A DNA stretch of 64,000 nt from Plantago ovata (lineage: Eukaryota; Streptophyta; Magnoliopsida; Lamiales; Plantaginaceae): the NCBI GenBank assembly GCA_028274465.1, contig CM051455.1, positions 115,977,547-116,041,546 of the forward strand, in the 5' to 3' direction. The position numbers were made by a program, and so were the translations under genes. The notes beneath the pieces are model-generated. The model was not told the origin of the DNA. It did not search any database and was given only the letters and a program-made list of their open reading frames with translations. Positions 1 to 12,087 of the stretch are shown piece after piece. Each line of letters opens with the position of its first letter. The first letter of the stretch is position 1.

Positions 1-3000
1 ATCATAGAAGCGGAAGTACAAAGGCTTCTTAAAGCTGGCCACATCAAAGAAGTGAGATACTCAGACTGGGTATGCAACGTGGTCCTCGTGGAGAAGGGTC
101 CGGGAAAATGGCGAATGTGCAACAATTTCACAAGGCTAAATAAGTTTTGCCCGAAGGATCCATACCCTCTCCCCAGGATCGACCAGCTTGTTGATTCCAC
201 CGCTGGATGCGCCCTCTTGAGTTTCATGGATGCATACCAGGGCTTCTACCAGGTCAAAATGGCCAAAGATGATGTGCCTAAGACCGCCTTCTTCGCTAAC
301 GGCAATGTGTATTGCTTCAACGTGATGCCATTTGGTCTCAAGAACGCCGGAGCGACCTACCAAAGGCTGGTCAACAAGATGTTCAAGGAAGAGCTTGGTA
401 AACCATGGAAGTATATGTCGATGACATGCTCGTCAAGAGCAAGACCGAGGAGCAACATGTAGGTTACCTGGCAAAGTGCTTCTCAATCTTGAGAAAGTAT
501 GGCATGAAGCTCAACCCGGCGAAGTGTACCTTCGGCGTCAAAGGGGGGAAGTTCCTCGGTTACATGGTGACCGAAAGAGGAATAGAAGCGAACCCCGAGA
601 AGATAAAGGCCATCCTCGATCTTCCCCAACCTCAGTCCATCAACGAGGTGCAACAATTGGTGGGAAAACCAATCGCATTGAGTAGATTCATCTCAAGGTC
701 CGCCGAGAAAAACCTACCTTTTTTCAAGGTATTGAGAAAGAGCAGCCACTTCGAGTGGACAAAGGAGTGCGAGGAAGCCTTCGAGAAGCTGAAAGAATAC
801 CTACTCGCTCCTCCTCTATTGTCAAAACCCGTGGACGGAGAGGTACTCTATCTGTACTTAGCAGCAACTGGGGAAGCTATCAGCTCGGTTTTGGTACGAA
901 TCCAAGGGAACGACCACTTGCCCATCTACTACTTGAGCAAAGTACTTGCCGGGGCTGAAACGCGGTATATGGATATCGAGAGGCTTTCCTTTGCCCTCGT
1001 CTATACGGCAAGGAGGCTAAAACCCTACTTTGGGGCTCACAAGGTTGTTGTTCTGACAAAGCAACCTCTCAAGCAAGTCCTCGGAAAGCCCGAGAATTCG
1101 GGAAGAATGGCAAGATGGGCGATCGAGCTAAGTGAGTACGACATCGACTATCAAGCACCCGTAGCCAAGAAAGCACAAGTCATAGCCGACTTCCTCGTGG
1201 AGTATCCCTCAAAAGGAACTTCAGAGGAAAACTCTTCAGCAACAAAGAGTGCTATGATGATGGTCGAAGAACAGCCCCATCAAAACAACCCGATGCAAGC
1301 TCTAGAGGATGCTTTAAAAGAGCTTAAGGCAATGTCCCAAACCAAAAGGAAGAGGCATGAAGTGTTCCTGACAGAGAAAACCGACGAGCCAAAGGGTGCG
1401 GAGACCGTCTCTCCAAAACCCAAAGAGCTAGTCGACCACGGAGACGTCTGGATTCTTCATGTTGATGGATCCTCATCAGGAAAAAATGGCGGGATAGGAA
1501 TATACTTCAAGAGTCCTGGAGGGGCTGAACTAGAGTACGCCGTTACTCTTAGTTTCCCGGTCTCCAACAATGAAGCAGAATATGAGGCCATCCTCATCGC
1601 TCTACGTATGGCAAAATCATTGGAAGTGAAGAAGCTACATCTCTTCACCGATTCTCAACTGGCCGAGAAGCAAATCTCGGGGAAATTCAGAACCAAGAAA
1701 GACTCACTTGCTGAGTACAAGAGCGCCATCACGGAAGAAATTCAAAAGTTTGAAAGCTGTGAGATTGAAAAGTTCTCAAGAGATCTCAATCAAAGGGCAG
1801 ATGCCCTATCAAAGTATGCCTCAGCATCCGGAGGAGTTGATACCCGGAATGTGATACTCATGAGGATCAATGCATCATCTCTGTGGTCATCAAAGCCAAA
1901 CGTCTTGGCAATTGACGATCAACCGAATTGGATGCAAGAGATAACAACATATCTCAAAAATGGAAGCCTTCCTCGAGACAAAGCCGAGGCAAGAAGAGTC
2001 AAGGGGAAAGCTCCTCGATACATCATGCAAGGAGACTACTTATACAAAAGGTCTTTCGAGGGAGTCTACTTGAGATGCGTCGCCGAGCACGAAGTTCAAA
2101 AACTTCTCGGAGAAATGCATCGAGGAAGTTGCGGCGACCATGCCGGAGGAAGAACCCTCGCCCAAAAAGTCATTCGACAAGGATACTACTGGCCCACTGT
2201 TCGCGAAGACGCTGCCCAATTTGTGAGGAAGTGCGAGGAGTGTCAATTGCACGCCAATTTGATCAACGTCCCGGCGAAACCTCTCATGCCCATCGCCATC
2301 ACTTGTCCGTTCGACATATGGGGCATCGACATAGTCGGTCCCTTTCCAAGAGGCACGGGCCAAAAGAAGTTCATCATCGTTGCGGTCGAATACTTTAGCA
2401 AGTGGGCGGAAGTTGAAGCAGTCTCCACCATCACCGAACAAAGAGTCATGAACTTCGTCTGGAGAAACATTGTGTGTCGATTTGGCTTGCCAAGGGTCCT
2501 CATCTCGGATAATGGTGCCCAATTTTGCGGCCAAAGATTCAATGAATGGTGCAAGGAAATGAAGATTGAGAGGAGGTATACCTCTGTAGGACATCCTCAA
2601 TCCAATGGGCAAACAGAAGCCGTCAACAAGATCCTCGTCAACAACTTGCAGAAGAGGTTCGCTACCAATAGGGACTGGGTCGACGAGCTTGATGGAGTGG
2701 TGTGGGCATACCGCACTACTTCAAAAACAGCTACAAGAGAGACTCCCTTCTCGCTAGTTTACGGGTCCGAGGCGGTCATACCAGCAGAAGTGGCGGTGGA
2801 AACCCTCAGAATCCAAGGGTACCAACCCGAGGACAATCATACAGAGAGACTCTTCGATCTCGAGACAATCAGTGAATCGAGGACCAACGCCTTGGCCAAT
2901 ATCCTCAGATATCAAGCACTCATCGCGAAGACCTACAACAAAGGCGTAAGAGAAAGAGACTTCCAAGTTGGAGACCTAGTACTCCGAAGAGCAGACATCT

Positions 3001-3152
3001 TGGGAAAAGTTGGGAAGATGCAACCCAATTGGGAAGGCCCCTACAAGATAATTGAAGCAAGGTCCAACGGAAGTTATCGTCTTCAAGACATGGAGGGAAG
3101 GGTATTGAAAAATCCTTGGAATACTTCTAACCTCCAGAGATTCTACGCCTGA
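1..3152 (+). pseudogene. Tat-type pol: reverse transcriptase, RNase H, integrase (fossil)
   Basis: Copies element RNA into DNA and inserts it. The first 460 bases encode the fingers and palm of a Ty3/gypsy RT, including KWRMCNNFTRLNK, PLPRIDQLVD and SFMDAYQGFYQ; YVDDML, the catalytic motif, lies near base 415. A gypsy-type RNase H follows, then a second RNase H-like domain starting at DGSSSGKNGGIGIYF (about 1465), the duplicated archaeal-type RNase H expected in Tat elements. The integrase has an HHCC zinc module (HRGSCGDHAGG ... CEEC, about 2120-2250) and the DDE core (GIDIVGPFP, SDNGAQF, NGQTEAVNK). The region extends beyond the left edge. About one break separates two overlapping reading frames; otherwise it is open to its stop at 3152. 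Confidence 0.88.
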
Positions 3153-3942
3153 AGTTGTCAAGAGAAAAAGCTTTTTGGAAACTCATGTGGAAGGTCCATT
3201 GATCGAGGAGGATTCCTCACTGATCCAAGTGAGAGGCACCTCTTGCTTTTGTTAAAAAGTTGTTGTAAGCAAGCTGGCCGAAGAGCCCCCATTGTAATTG
3301 CATTTCCGACAAATCAATACAATGTCTCTTTCAACAACAAAATATGCAAGTATAGAGCTGCTATACTCAAAAAATAAGACTACTCGAGCGAGAAAGCTTA
3401 CTTTAAGAAAAGCTATTCGATTTCAATGATTAAGGGGAACCCTCCCCGCGCTCTAAACTCTACAGAAGGATCGATCAGGAAACCACTCAAAGAAGAAAAA
3501 GCGAGTAGATGGAAGTGATCGAGGAGAGAGACTTCCAGTCTCTCTAACTCAACACTTAGAAATTTTTCTTGGTTTAAACACTTAGAATTTTTTCTCAAAT
3601 CACCCAGATGATCGAGAAGCGTCAGTAGATGATCGCAGTGAAGAACATTAGTTCTCGATTCTGTCTTATACTTGTTCAATTACTTTGTCCAAGTTATACG
3701 TCATAACAAAAATTGGATTTAGAAAAAACACAAGTATGGAAATCGAAGAGCAGTGCATTCTTATTGAAAGGGAAAGAGTAGCAAGGAAACAACAACAGCG
3801 ACATTTAAGTTACAAGTACAATGTTGCGAGGAGTGCCACAAAGGGCCGAATAGAAATTGTTTGAAATGAAAACAAGTACAGAAAATGATAAAAGCTACAA
3901 CATTATCCGAGCATACTCGGTCTTCAAGGAGGCTCCCCGATC
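3153..3942 (+). other. Spacer between pol and the antisense gene
   Basis: No convincing coding region on either strand. On the + strand it is the untranslated region after pol; on the - strand it would be the 3' untranslated end of the antisense gene. It is moderately AT-rich and has no repeats that I can see. Confidence 0.5.
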
Positions 3943-6900
3943 CTAGCGGGTGCGGCTATCAGTGAATTCCGTGACCGGGGTCGTCGCGCTCCCTGCTCCT
4001 CCTCGAACCGTGCTCGCCTCCGGGCCTTCAGCATCGCCGCGCTCCTGAGCTTGAGCCTCCTCGATTGCCTTTTTGTACATAGTGAGCTCGGGCTCGACGA
4101 AGTCAGCCGCCCTCCCGAGGATCGGATCGCTCAGCTTTATCCAGGCAGCGTTGCGAAGAGCCGCCTTCTCGAACGGGAGGATGAGCCCGCTTCTCAAGCA
4201 TTCGGGCACCCAAGATGGAAGATAGGCCGGCTTGCTGGGGTAAGGTACCTCGGGGTCGGTCACCAGCTCCCCGAACTCGCACCCCTCGTGCATCTCCTCA
4301 GTAATCTCCTCATCTGGGTAAGGAGTCAGGTCCTCGCGCCGCCCGGGATGAAGGTCCTCGCGGTCATCAGCGTCAAAGTCCGCAGGAAGCAAGTTGACCC
4401 TCTTTAACTGGCCAACACACGAGAAGAAGCCCTCCTCGCGCGATGACACTTGCACGTCTCTTAGAGCCAGCTTGTATGTGACGGACGACATAAAGTCGCG
4501 AGCAGCAGTAATCCGGCTCCCTTTGAGGAAGGAGAGGACGCTTGCCTTGAACTTTTCCATGGCAATGGACAAAGTAGCGTAAGCGCCCTTGAAGCTTTTG
4601 CTCCTCGACCTTTCACGGGACAGCTCCTTCTCAAGCTCCTCGACTTTCATCTTGAGCTTCCCGGCCTCCGTCTCCGACACTTTGGCCTTTTTCTCCGAGG
4701 CCGCCAGCTTCTTCTCGAGGTCCTCGATGACGACCCCTATATCAGCGCGATCAGCGGCCACGTGCCCGTACGCCTCCTTCAAGTTCTCGAGCTGCAAAGG
4801 AGAACAATGTTAGCGAGAAGGAAAAATTCTATACTTGGATAAATTTTACAATAAAAAGTACAGGGATATTCACCTGGAGCGAGCAAAGGCTTAGCTCGTG
4901 CGCCCGATCAAGGTCGCTCATTTGTATGAGCCGCTTCACTTCATCCTCTCCGGAAGCGGCCACCTTACCCTTTTTACGGGCAGGCTCGGTATTACCTCCT
5001 AAAATGAGCTTCCTCGCTCCTCTCTTCGGCGCAGGCCTCTCCGGCCTCTTCTCCACCTCAGTTGTATTCAAGGCCTCCTCCTCGGCCTCCTTCGCCTCCT
5101 TCGCCCTCTTCGCGGCGGCTTCCTCCTCGGCCCTTTTGATGGCCTCAACAGGGTTCTCTCGGGTAGCGAGCCCCTCCTGCACCAAGGCGTCTCGATGGTG
5201 TGCGGCATTGCGAGGAGGGGTCAAATTCAGAGACCCGAGAATCTTCGTCTGCTTGTTTGCCAACCTTTGTTTCCTCCTCTGTTCCTCCTTGGCAGCAAGG
5301 GTCTTCGACATGATCCACTGGAACCAGTAAGCTGCAAGAGAATAAACACAAGTTAGCAAACTCGAGGAGTAGTAAAAAGCGAAGAGAAAAGCAAGAGAGC
5401 GAGGAACACATTACAACAGAAAATAAGCAAGAAAAAATTACAAGTACAAAAGCAAAAGAGGAGCGCGAAGAGCTAGTTACCGAAGAGGACTTTTCGGGTA
5501 TATCGGTTCCCGATATACCCTGTGTATGCGTAGGGTGAAAGTCCCGCCAAGTAAGGAAGCGGTTGAAGGACTAACCCCCAATAGAAATACTTCTCGGGAC
5601 GGGGTCCCCGATTCTGCTCCTCGAGCTCAGCAACCCAGGGATCGGCCTCCTCGGGCAATGGATGCTTATCAGCGATCTTTCCTCGAAACATCAGTTTCGG
5701 CACTCCCCACTCCAGCTCCTCCTCGGTCATGTTAGGTAACCTTCTCTTCCTAACATAGAAGTACCTGTGGAACCACTTGTAGCCCGAGGAGCTAGGAGCG
5801 TCCATTATGAACCCAAGGCCTGGTCGAGCGTTGAAGTAGTAGAAATACTTGTTCCCTGAGCTCATCGAGACCCGGAACAACTGGTTGAAATTATGAAAGT
5901 TGAGCTCGATCCCCCTCTTCATGCAAAAGACTCCAAAGCACACGAGGGTTCCAAAGGCACTTGGCACCAGTTGCCAAGGAGCGATCCCCAAAGTATTGAA
6001 TATATCGCGGAAAGCGTCACAGAAGGGGAGGATCCATCCTCGATCCAAGCTAAGGCAGTGAACGGCCATGTACCCCGGAGGCGCGTTATAAAAAGTCTGA
6101 TCCTCTTTGGGAACGAGGATGTCAAACTTATTCTCGGGGAGAGAATACTTCCACCTAAGTGTGGGAACCTCGTCGAGCTTGACGGTAGAGGAGGTGGTCG
6201 GTATAATCCCGTCCTCGTTCTTCTCCCCATTAGGATCGGGGAGGTCAACCGTTCGAGCATTCTTTGTGAACTTCTTCTCAGCAGCCTTAGTAGTTTTTGG
6301 CTCTGGCTCTACGGTAACCTTGGCTCTCTTCGATTTGGCAGCCCGGGAGCGAGAAGGCCTGCTCCCTTTGCGCTCAGCCTTTTTCTTATCGGCGGCCATC
6401 TGAGCGAGGCGCATCTCATACTCCTGCTCCTCGAGCGGGTGGGGTCCTCGAGTCTCACTCGGATATGTAAAGTCTATGGCAGTCGGGTCGATTGTGTGGT
6501 AACTGGTCTCCTCCTCGCGCGCGAACCTCTTCGCGTCCCTGATTGCGCGCCGTTGTCCCTCCGAGAAGGAAGGAGACCTCGTACTCGGACCAGCTTCACT
6601 CCTATGAGTGTCTCCAATTGTCAGAGGAACTTCATCCTCCTCCTCGTCTGTAATTACAGCTCTCCTAGCTGTTTGCGGAGGGAATCTAACCCTCTTTACT
6701 GGGGAACTAGTCCGAGGAGACGTCGCCTCATCGTCCTCCTCGCTCTCATCATCCGTATCATCACTATCGATGATTTGAACGGGTATCGAAGCCTTCCCGC
6801 GCTTCGCCGAATGCTCGCCCTCTTCGTACAATGCTAAGGCCAACTCCGGCCTCTCCGTGTCATCCATCTCCTCGACACGGATCTCAGGAACGACCACGTT

Positions 6901-7260
6901 CACGGCCGTCCCGTAATTTCGCCCATGGACTTGGGCAGCGCGAGTTATCAACTCCGCGGATACACCGGTGTCGCGGGGACCACCTTCCTCCTCAGTACGG
7001 TCGTCGATGAAATCGTCGTCCTCGGTACGACGCCTCTTTCGACTCACCAACTCGTATAGGTCCTCCTCACTCTCGGTCTCCTCGTTTTCTTCGGCAGCCT
7101 GCTCGCCACCCTGCTCGAGCTGAGGCTCCTCGATAACCTCCTCGATTGTCTCATCAAGGAAGGTCGCCGATACGTCTGACGTATCGGGCGACGTAGTATG
7201 GTCGCTCCCATACTCACCGGCGGCCGAGACGTTCTGGCTATCGTCGCTCCTCTCGGACAT
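3943..7260 (-). CDS. Antisense spliced gene of Tat element (putative gypsy-type transposon protein, coiled coil)
   Basis: Three long open frames lie head to tail on the - strand, separated by gaps that begin with GT and end with AG: exon blocks 7261-5481, 5331-4874 and 4791-3943. Intron phases match, so one frame of about 1,028 codons stays open throughout. The N-terminal third is acidic and low-complexity with basic clusters. Residues about 400-560 form a globular part (PGYMAVHCLSLDRG, WILPFCDAF, FYVRKRRLP) resembling the Pfam 'putative gypsy type transposon' (Transposase_28) family, followed by charged KEEQRRKQR and EEEAAAKRAKEAKEAEEE coiled-coil stretches. I chose ATG 7260 because it follows a 3' splice site (CCACCTTTAG) directly; an ATG at 7275 would lie in the predicted leader intron. 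Function is unknown; family assignment is by eye. Confidence 0.75.
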
Positions 7261-7261
7261 C

Positions 7262-7892
7262 CTAAAGGTGGGCAAAGAAAGAAGTTAGGATGGTGTGTTA
7301 TAGTCCGAGAGGTCCTTTTAGGTATGTTCATTAAGGATTCGACCTCCCGAACGGAGAAAAATCTCAAAAAGAAAAGACAGCAAGAAATCAAGAAGTTACT
7401 CTACAGTAGATCGAGGAGCATACAAAGGAGCGACCAACCACTCGAAAGACGAGTAAAAAATCGAGCAGCGTGACGACATACATGTACAGCCAGACAGGAG
7501 CGAGAACATGCAGTTACACAAAGCGAGGAGCGACCAACCGCCCGAAAAACTTCCTAAAGCTATTTCTACAGCCGTACGCTAATGAGGAGGCTACAAGGGG
7601 CATACAGTAAAGAAAGGGGATCTACATCTACGGCCATACAAGCCAAATCGGTCCGAATTACTTCCGGTGAAGTCCGTTTACAAGTCCGTTTAGTAATTTT
7701 TAGGTCCAAGGCCGTTCTTAGGCCGTCAAACAACATTCCGGAAGGCAAAAATCAAAGGAAAGAACTAACATGCAAAAGCCAAAGCGAGAAAGCAAGGAAG
7801 CAGAAACTTCAAGACGAAAAAGAGCAAAAGACAAGCGATTAAAGGCAAGAAAGAAACAATGCAAATCCGGAAACTTACTTGATATTAAAGGG
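7262..7892 (-). other. Predicted leader intron of the antisense gene
   Basis: On the - strand a consensus donor (ATCAA/GTAAGT) lies near 7892 and a pyrimidine-rich acceptor (CCACCTTTAG) ends at 7262, two bases before the chosen start codon. Nothing coding is seen between. Leader introns are inferred here from splice signals only. Confidence 0.5.
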
Positions 7893-8088
7893 ATTGAAGT
7901 TTGAAACCGGAAAGAAGCCGGAAAAACTGAAGTTTCGCCTGAAAACGGGACTCTTGGCGTCGGAAAAGCTCCTCGATCACTATCGGTCTCGATCACTCAC
8001 ACTCGTCGATCTCACAAATGCTACTCGCTCTCTCTATTTGCTCTGAAAGTTCGGATTGCGAAAAGTGTGGAATGACCGAGTGTTGACC

Positions 8089-8096
8089 TATTTATA
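8089..8096 (-). promoter_or_regulatory. TATA box for the antisense gene
   Basis: The - strand reads CTATAAATAGG, a near-perfect plant TATA box, about 830 bases upstream of the start codon and about 200 upstream of the predicted leader-intron donor. It supports the antisense gene being transcribed from its own promoter rather than from an LTR. Confidence 0.6.
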
Positions 8097-8430
8097 GAAG
8101 GGTATCCCGGGGATACGAAACGACGCATATCCTCGCGCCATCCGGACCGACCACGTGTCCCAGATCGACGGTCCAGATTGCGGCCGCCTGGCGAATTACC
8201 ATCTTTGCCCTCCACGCTCCCGCTCGGGCCCGATGACGCTCCCAACTCAGGGACGAATTACCTAACCACGGCAATAAATCCGCGGTGCGACCACAATCCT
8301 CCTCGAGACAAGCGGAGATAGATCGATGAGGATGAACTGTCCTCCTCGGATCAACATCGCGAAAAATCTCAGAACCACGGAAATTCGACGGCCACGTGTC
8401 AGGGGACCGAGGAGCCGCCCTTGCAGCTTG

Positions 8431-8720
8431 CCTCCTCGAGATTCCTTTTACACAAGTATCTCTCCGCGAGATACTTTGCTAGCAAAAACATGAATACATC
8501 TCTCCTCGAGATTCCTTTTCACACAAGTATCTCTCCGCGAGATTCTTTGCTAGCAAAAAAGCGGCAGGAAGTCATTCCATTCCTTTTACACAAGTATCTC
8601 TCCGCGAGATACTTTGCTAGCAAAAACATGAATACATCTCTCCTCGAGATTCCTTCTACACAAGTATCTCTCCGCGAGATACTTCGCAAGCAAAAAAGCG
8701 GCAGGAAGTCATTCCATTCC
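8431..8720 (+). repeat. Tandem repeat array in the 3' region of the Tat element
   Basis: Four copies of a core ending in CTCTCCGCGAGATACTTTGC, spaced 63-72 bases, arranged as two alternating variants (A-B-A-B, higher-order period about 135-140). One variant carries AACATGAATACATCT, the other GCGGCAGGAAGTCATTCC. The core contains the palindrome CTCTCCGCGAGA. Tandem repeats just before the 3' LTR are a known feature of Tat elements. Confidence 0.85.
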
Positions 8721-8804
8721 ACTAAGGAATACTTACCCGGATCCGATCTTTTCCCAGCAAAAATACCTCTTTTCATAAGGTCCGAGCAACGTCTGCTCGC
8801 ACCC

Positions 8805-8846
8805 TATAAAAAGGGGGGGGGAGGGAGAGATAGGAGGAGGGAAAGT
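8805..8846 (+). other. Long purine-rich tract
   Basis: An almost uninterrupted A/G run of about 40 bases, with nine or more consecutive G, directly after a CTATAAAA-like word. It lies about 125 bases before the LTR, too far to be the primer for plus-strand synthesis, so the shorter tract at 8956-8966 is preferred for that role. Confidence 0.5.
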
Positions 8847-8955
8847 TACCAAGGTGCGAATACGGAAATCTTTTTTCGCCCACTACTAGTCGAGGCTCTG
8901 CTCGACCTCTACTTCAACATAGTTCCTCAACTATCTTCTACAAAGATACTTGGAA

Positions 8956-8966
8956 ACTAGGGGGAC
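8956..8966 (+). promoter_or_regulatory. Polypurine tract of the Tat element
   Basis: AACTAGGGGGA followed by CATA and then the TG that starts the LTR. This is the usual arrangement for the plus-strand primer in plant Ty3/gypsy elements. Confidence 0.6.
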
Positions 8967-8969
8967 ATA

Positions 8970-9723
8970 TGTTAGGGTTGAAATATGTCCAGTCCGCATG
9001 TACGAACTGGAGCGGTCTAAGAGCGCGACAAAGCATCATAGGCCGTCCCTCAAGGGGCACAACCACACCCAAGTATGTCACTAAGGTGTGGATCGACCAA
9101 CATAGGGTCCGACCATCACTGGGAGGACAACCCTCAAAATAAGCTCCTCTCAAGGACAAACCTGCCAGTGGGCTCGAGGAGCATCTCTCGGGCTCGAGGA
9201 GACCTTACGTCAAGGTAACGCTCCTTGACAGAAACTGAGCAGGACACTACTCGCATCACCCACGCACAAGGAAGGCACGAGGACCACAGAGCGACCAGCC
9301 ATGGTTGCTCTCCTGGGCCAAGGCCCACGGACCTCCTTAATGGGCCTGGGCCGAGGAAGGCCTCAATCCTGGCCGTACACGTGGCGTGATCCTACACGAC
9401 CGGAAGTTGAAAGGTCTCAACTATAAAAGGGTCTCATTTACTCCTCAACAGTAAGCATTAACTACGTCACCCGAGCACCACTCTCACTACTCTTACTAGG
9501 GAAGCCTCACAACTCCCTACTCGTAAAGTCGCCTCTCCGGTCTGATACCTTACAGACCGGGCAAGAGACACTAACCCCCCCCCTCTAGTCTATTTCAGGT
9601 GCGAGGAAGCTACAAGAAGACTCATTTCCTACCTTAGAGGAACACTACAAGAGGAAGAACTAGAAAGACTTAGAATAGCGATTCATTGCGAACTTAGAAA
9701 GAAACACGAATTACCCTTCAACA
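8970..9723 (+). repeat. 3' LTR of the Tat element
   Basis: Begins TGTTAGGGTTG and ends CCCTTCAACA, short imperfect inverted ends of the TG...CA type. A TATA box (CTATAAAAGG, 9421) lies about two thirds of the way in, as expected for a U3/R border. The partner LTR is outside the window, so the ends and the target duplication cannot be confirmed. Confidence 0.7.
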
Positions 9724-11417
9724 ATAACCATCATACGGCACCAACAATGGCCCTATGAAGGCAACTTTCTTACGGCAAACGGAGTAAGCACTATGGTGCA
9801 TATTACCCACGAGATTAGTAAGTCCATTTAACCTTCAATTATGATGGGTGACATCATGCGATTTAATCGAGACTTAAATTAATTGGGGAACATTTAAATG
9901 GGGTATTTAATCGCTTGACCAAGATCCCTAACATGCATCACATAATGGGTGCCGCCTACCCAAGGCTCATGCAATGCGGTCCAACAAGTAATGAGTGCCG
10001 CCTACTCATACATATCAATTGCGGACTAGCAAGTAATGGGTGCCGCCTACCCATGCATATGACAGATGCGGTCCGAAAACTAATGGGTGCCGCCTACCCA
10101 TACAATAAAAGCGGACTAACGATATTTAAATATTAAATTGCTCATGTAGACATTCAATACATGTGATACAACCAAGTTGGAGCATATAAGTAGTTGTTGT
10201 GGATTATTATCATCATATGTAAGTTAAAATCTCATTCATAAGTTCTCTAAGAATTTTCAAAATATTTAAAACAAGTTTTAATAATAATATAATCTTCTAA
10301 AGCAATATATTATTATTGAAATGTAGTTCATGAACCATTTATAAACCAATAAACGTGTTATTAAATACTATGAACTTATATTTATGTCTCCAAACATTTT
10401 AATCACTTTCCAAGAAGGGTTTAAATGTTACTTATAAACTATTTATAAATTAAATCATAAGTTTCTAAAACTCTAGGGACCTCTTTACAATTCACAGAAA
10501 GCTGAAATTAAGTTTCTGGGGTCAAATTGAAAGTTTTCAGTATTTTGGGGCAAATTCGCAATGCACAGAAGTTCAGGGGCTTGAGCCCCAATAAGACAGA
10601 AACTGTCAAATTGGAGAACAAGTCCCTGTCGTTTCCTTTCTTGCTTATTGGCCACCCACAAGTTTCTGAAATCTTTCAATCAAGTCCCTGCAACTAAGAA
10701 AAGTTTCCAAAACCTTTAATCTTCATTCCAACTTCGAATTGAAGGTCCAAATCATGTTCTAAACATAATACACCATCACAAACGAATTCGCAAGCATCTA
10801 ATTTTCCCAGAAAAACGAAAATCAAAATTTCTTTTTTTTTTAAAACGACCGGGTTGATCGGAACAGACCCAGTCGATTCCGTTCGACCCGATTCTTGCTT
10901 GTTTCATGTTCTCCATGTTTCCACGAATCTATTACACCCAATTTTAGTTTAGTTTGAGTCAAGAATAAAAAGCTTGGAAGAAACCCATTAATGGAGTTTC
11001 AAGCTCCATGAACCCTAACTCAAACTTCATCTACGAATCTCTAAACTCGAATTCGAAGGGTCCAATAGAAAGAGGACGAAAAATGGAGAAGATTGACATA
11101 TAGAACCCTTGGAGAGATGAAGAACACGGATAGAGCTCAAAGCTTCATCAACCACCAACAATGGTGGATGAATAGTAACCCGCGGGTTACTATTCATCAT
11201 CTTTCCAATTTTTTTTATTTATTTTTTTTTTTTTTAAGTTTTCCTTTTCTTAAAATCCAATTATAAGATCTGGAAATAAAAAAAAAATTAAACCCATCTT
11301 TTTTTCTTCTCTTTTTATCTAATTAAAGAATCTAAAATTTCAACTAAACATATGCATATAATAATTCACAGCAACAATAATTGAAAAATATAAACAATAT
11401 AGTCATGATTCAGCCTA
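9724..11417 (-). mobile_element. Non-coding internal leader of a copia-type element
   Basis: Read on the - strand, this stretch follows an LTR and a tRNA-Met primer site, so it is the 5' internal part of an LTR element that is interrupted on its far side by the Tat element. No gag or pol frame is visible. It holds the hairpin repeats at 9941-10104 and long T runs near 11210-11236. It may belong to a large non-autonomous derivative. Confidence 0.5.
9941..10104. repeat. Four-copy 46-48 bp tandem repeat with a conserved hairpin
   Basis: Each unit carries a 6-bp stem around the loop GCCGCCT, followed by a spacer containing GCGGTCC or GCGGACT. The stems are ATGGGT/ACCCAA, ATGAGT/ACTCAT, ATGGGT/ACCCAT and ATGGGT/ACCCAT. 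The second unit changes both arms so that pairing is kept. Confidence 0.85.
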
Positions 11418-11429
11418 GCTCTGATACCA
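11418..11429 (-). promoter_or_regulatory. Primer binding site, tRNA-Met type
   Basis: The - strand reads TGGTATCAGAGC, the standard initiator tRNA-Met primer site of plant copia elements, one base after the TAACA end of the LTR. Confidence 0.85.
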
Positions 11430-11430
11430 C

Positions 11431-12005
11431 TGTTAGTAAAAGCGAAAAAATTTGCCTCTAAGGCTAAGCAGCGGAAGTTTAAAATTTTAATCTCACTAAA
11501 ACTGATATGACTATACTGTTTATTAAACTGGAAGAAATCACTTACGTATCCTCCAGTAGATAAGCAAATTGACCGGGTAGCTGTTCCTCAATCTCCAGAC
11601 AATCTCCTCGTCCGGCTGGTTGATTTCTTCTTCGTCAGAGATGAAATCTTCGTCAACAAAATCTCCAAGATGGCTCATCAACAGGTTGATTAATTCCTTC
11701 GACCTTGGTATCCACGGGCAATGTTTCCACAATAACGCTAGGGGGTTCTTCTGTGTTTTGAGCTACTGAGAGAAAGTATTTCCTTTCTGACTATCAGAAA
11801 GTATTTTTACGTATGTTGGAATAAGACTTATTTTCTTTCTTTCTGATTTAGTCATTAGTTTGTTCAGAAAATCACGTAAGATTTTTACCAAGTAAATCTT
11901 ACTGTCTAGGAGACTTCTTAAGTTATCAACTGACTAACAAACAAATAAATATTAATTATTTGAGTCAAAAGAGAATTAATTAATTTAGAAAGAAGAAAAG
12001 AAAAG

Positions 12006-12087
<82 letters not shown>

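Larger units (their letters stand above)
1..9723 (+). mobile_element. Ty3/gypsy LTR retrotransposon, Tat lineage (left end outside window)
   Basis: The order seen is reverse transcriptase, RNase H, integrase, a long spacer holding an antisense gene, a tandem-repeat 3' region, a purine tract and one LTR. An extra antisense gene between pol and the 3' LTR, and repeat-rich 3' regions, are established traits of the plant Tat lineage (Retand, Grande and Ogre relatives). The 5' LTR, gag and protease would lie left of base 1. The pol region shows about one break; the antisense gene looks whole. Age cannot be estimated because only one LTR is present. Confidence 0.85.

Noticed and set aside
5893-6837. 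314-codon open frame on the + strand
   Set aside because: It is the complement of the antisense gene exon and its sequence shows no domain or composition of a real protein.
8805-8846. Polypurine tract and LTR start near 8846
   Set aside because: No TG start follows; a better tract and TGTTAGGG start lie at 8956-8970, and a TATA box is placed correctly for that LTR.
9941-10104. CRISPR-like array
   Set aside because: Only four diverged units with similar spacers, in plant nuclear repeat DNA; it is an ordinary tandem repeat with a hairpin.
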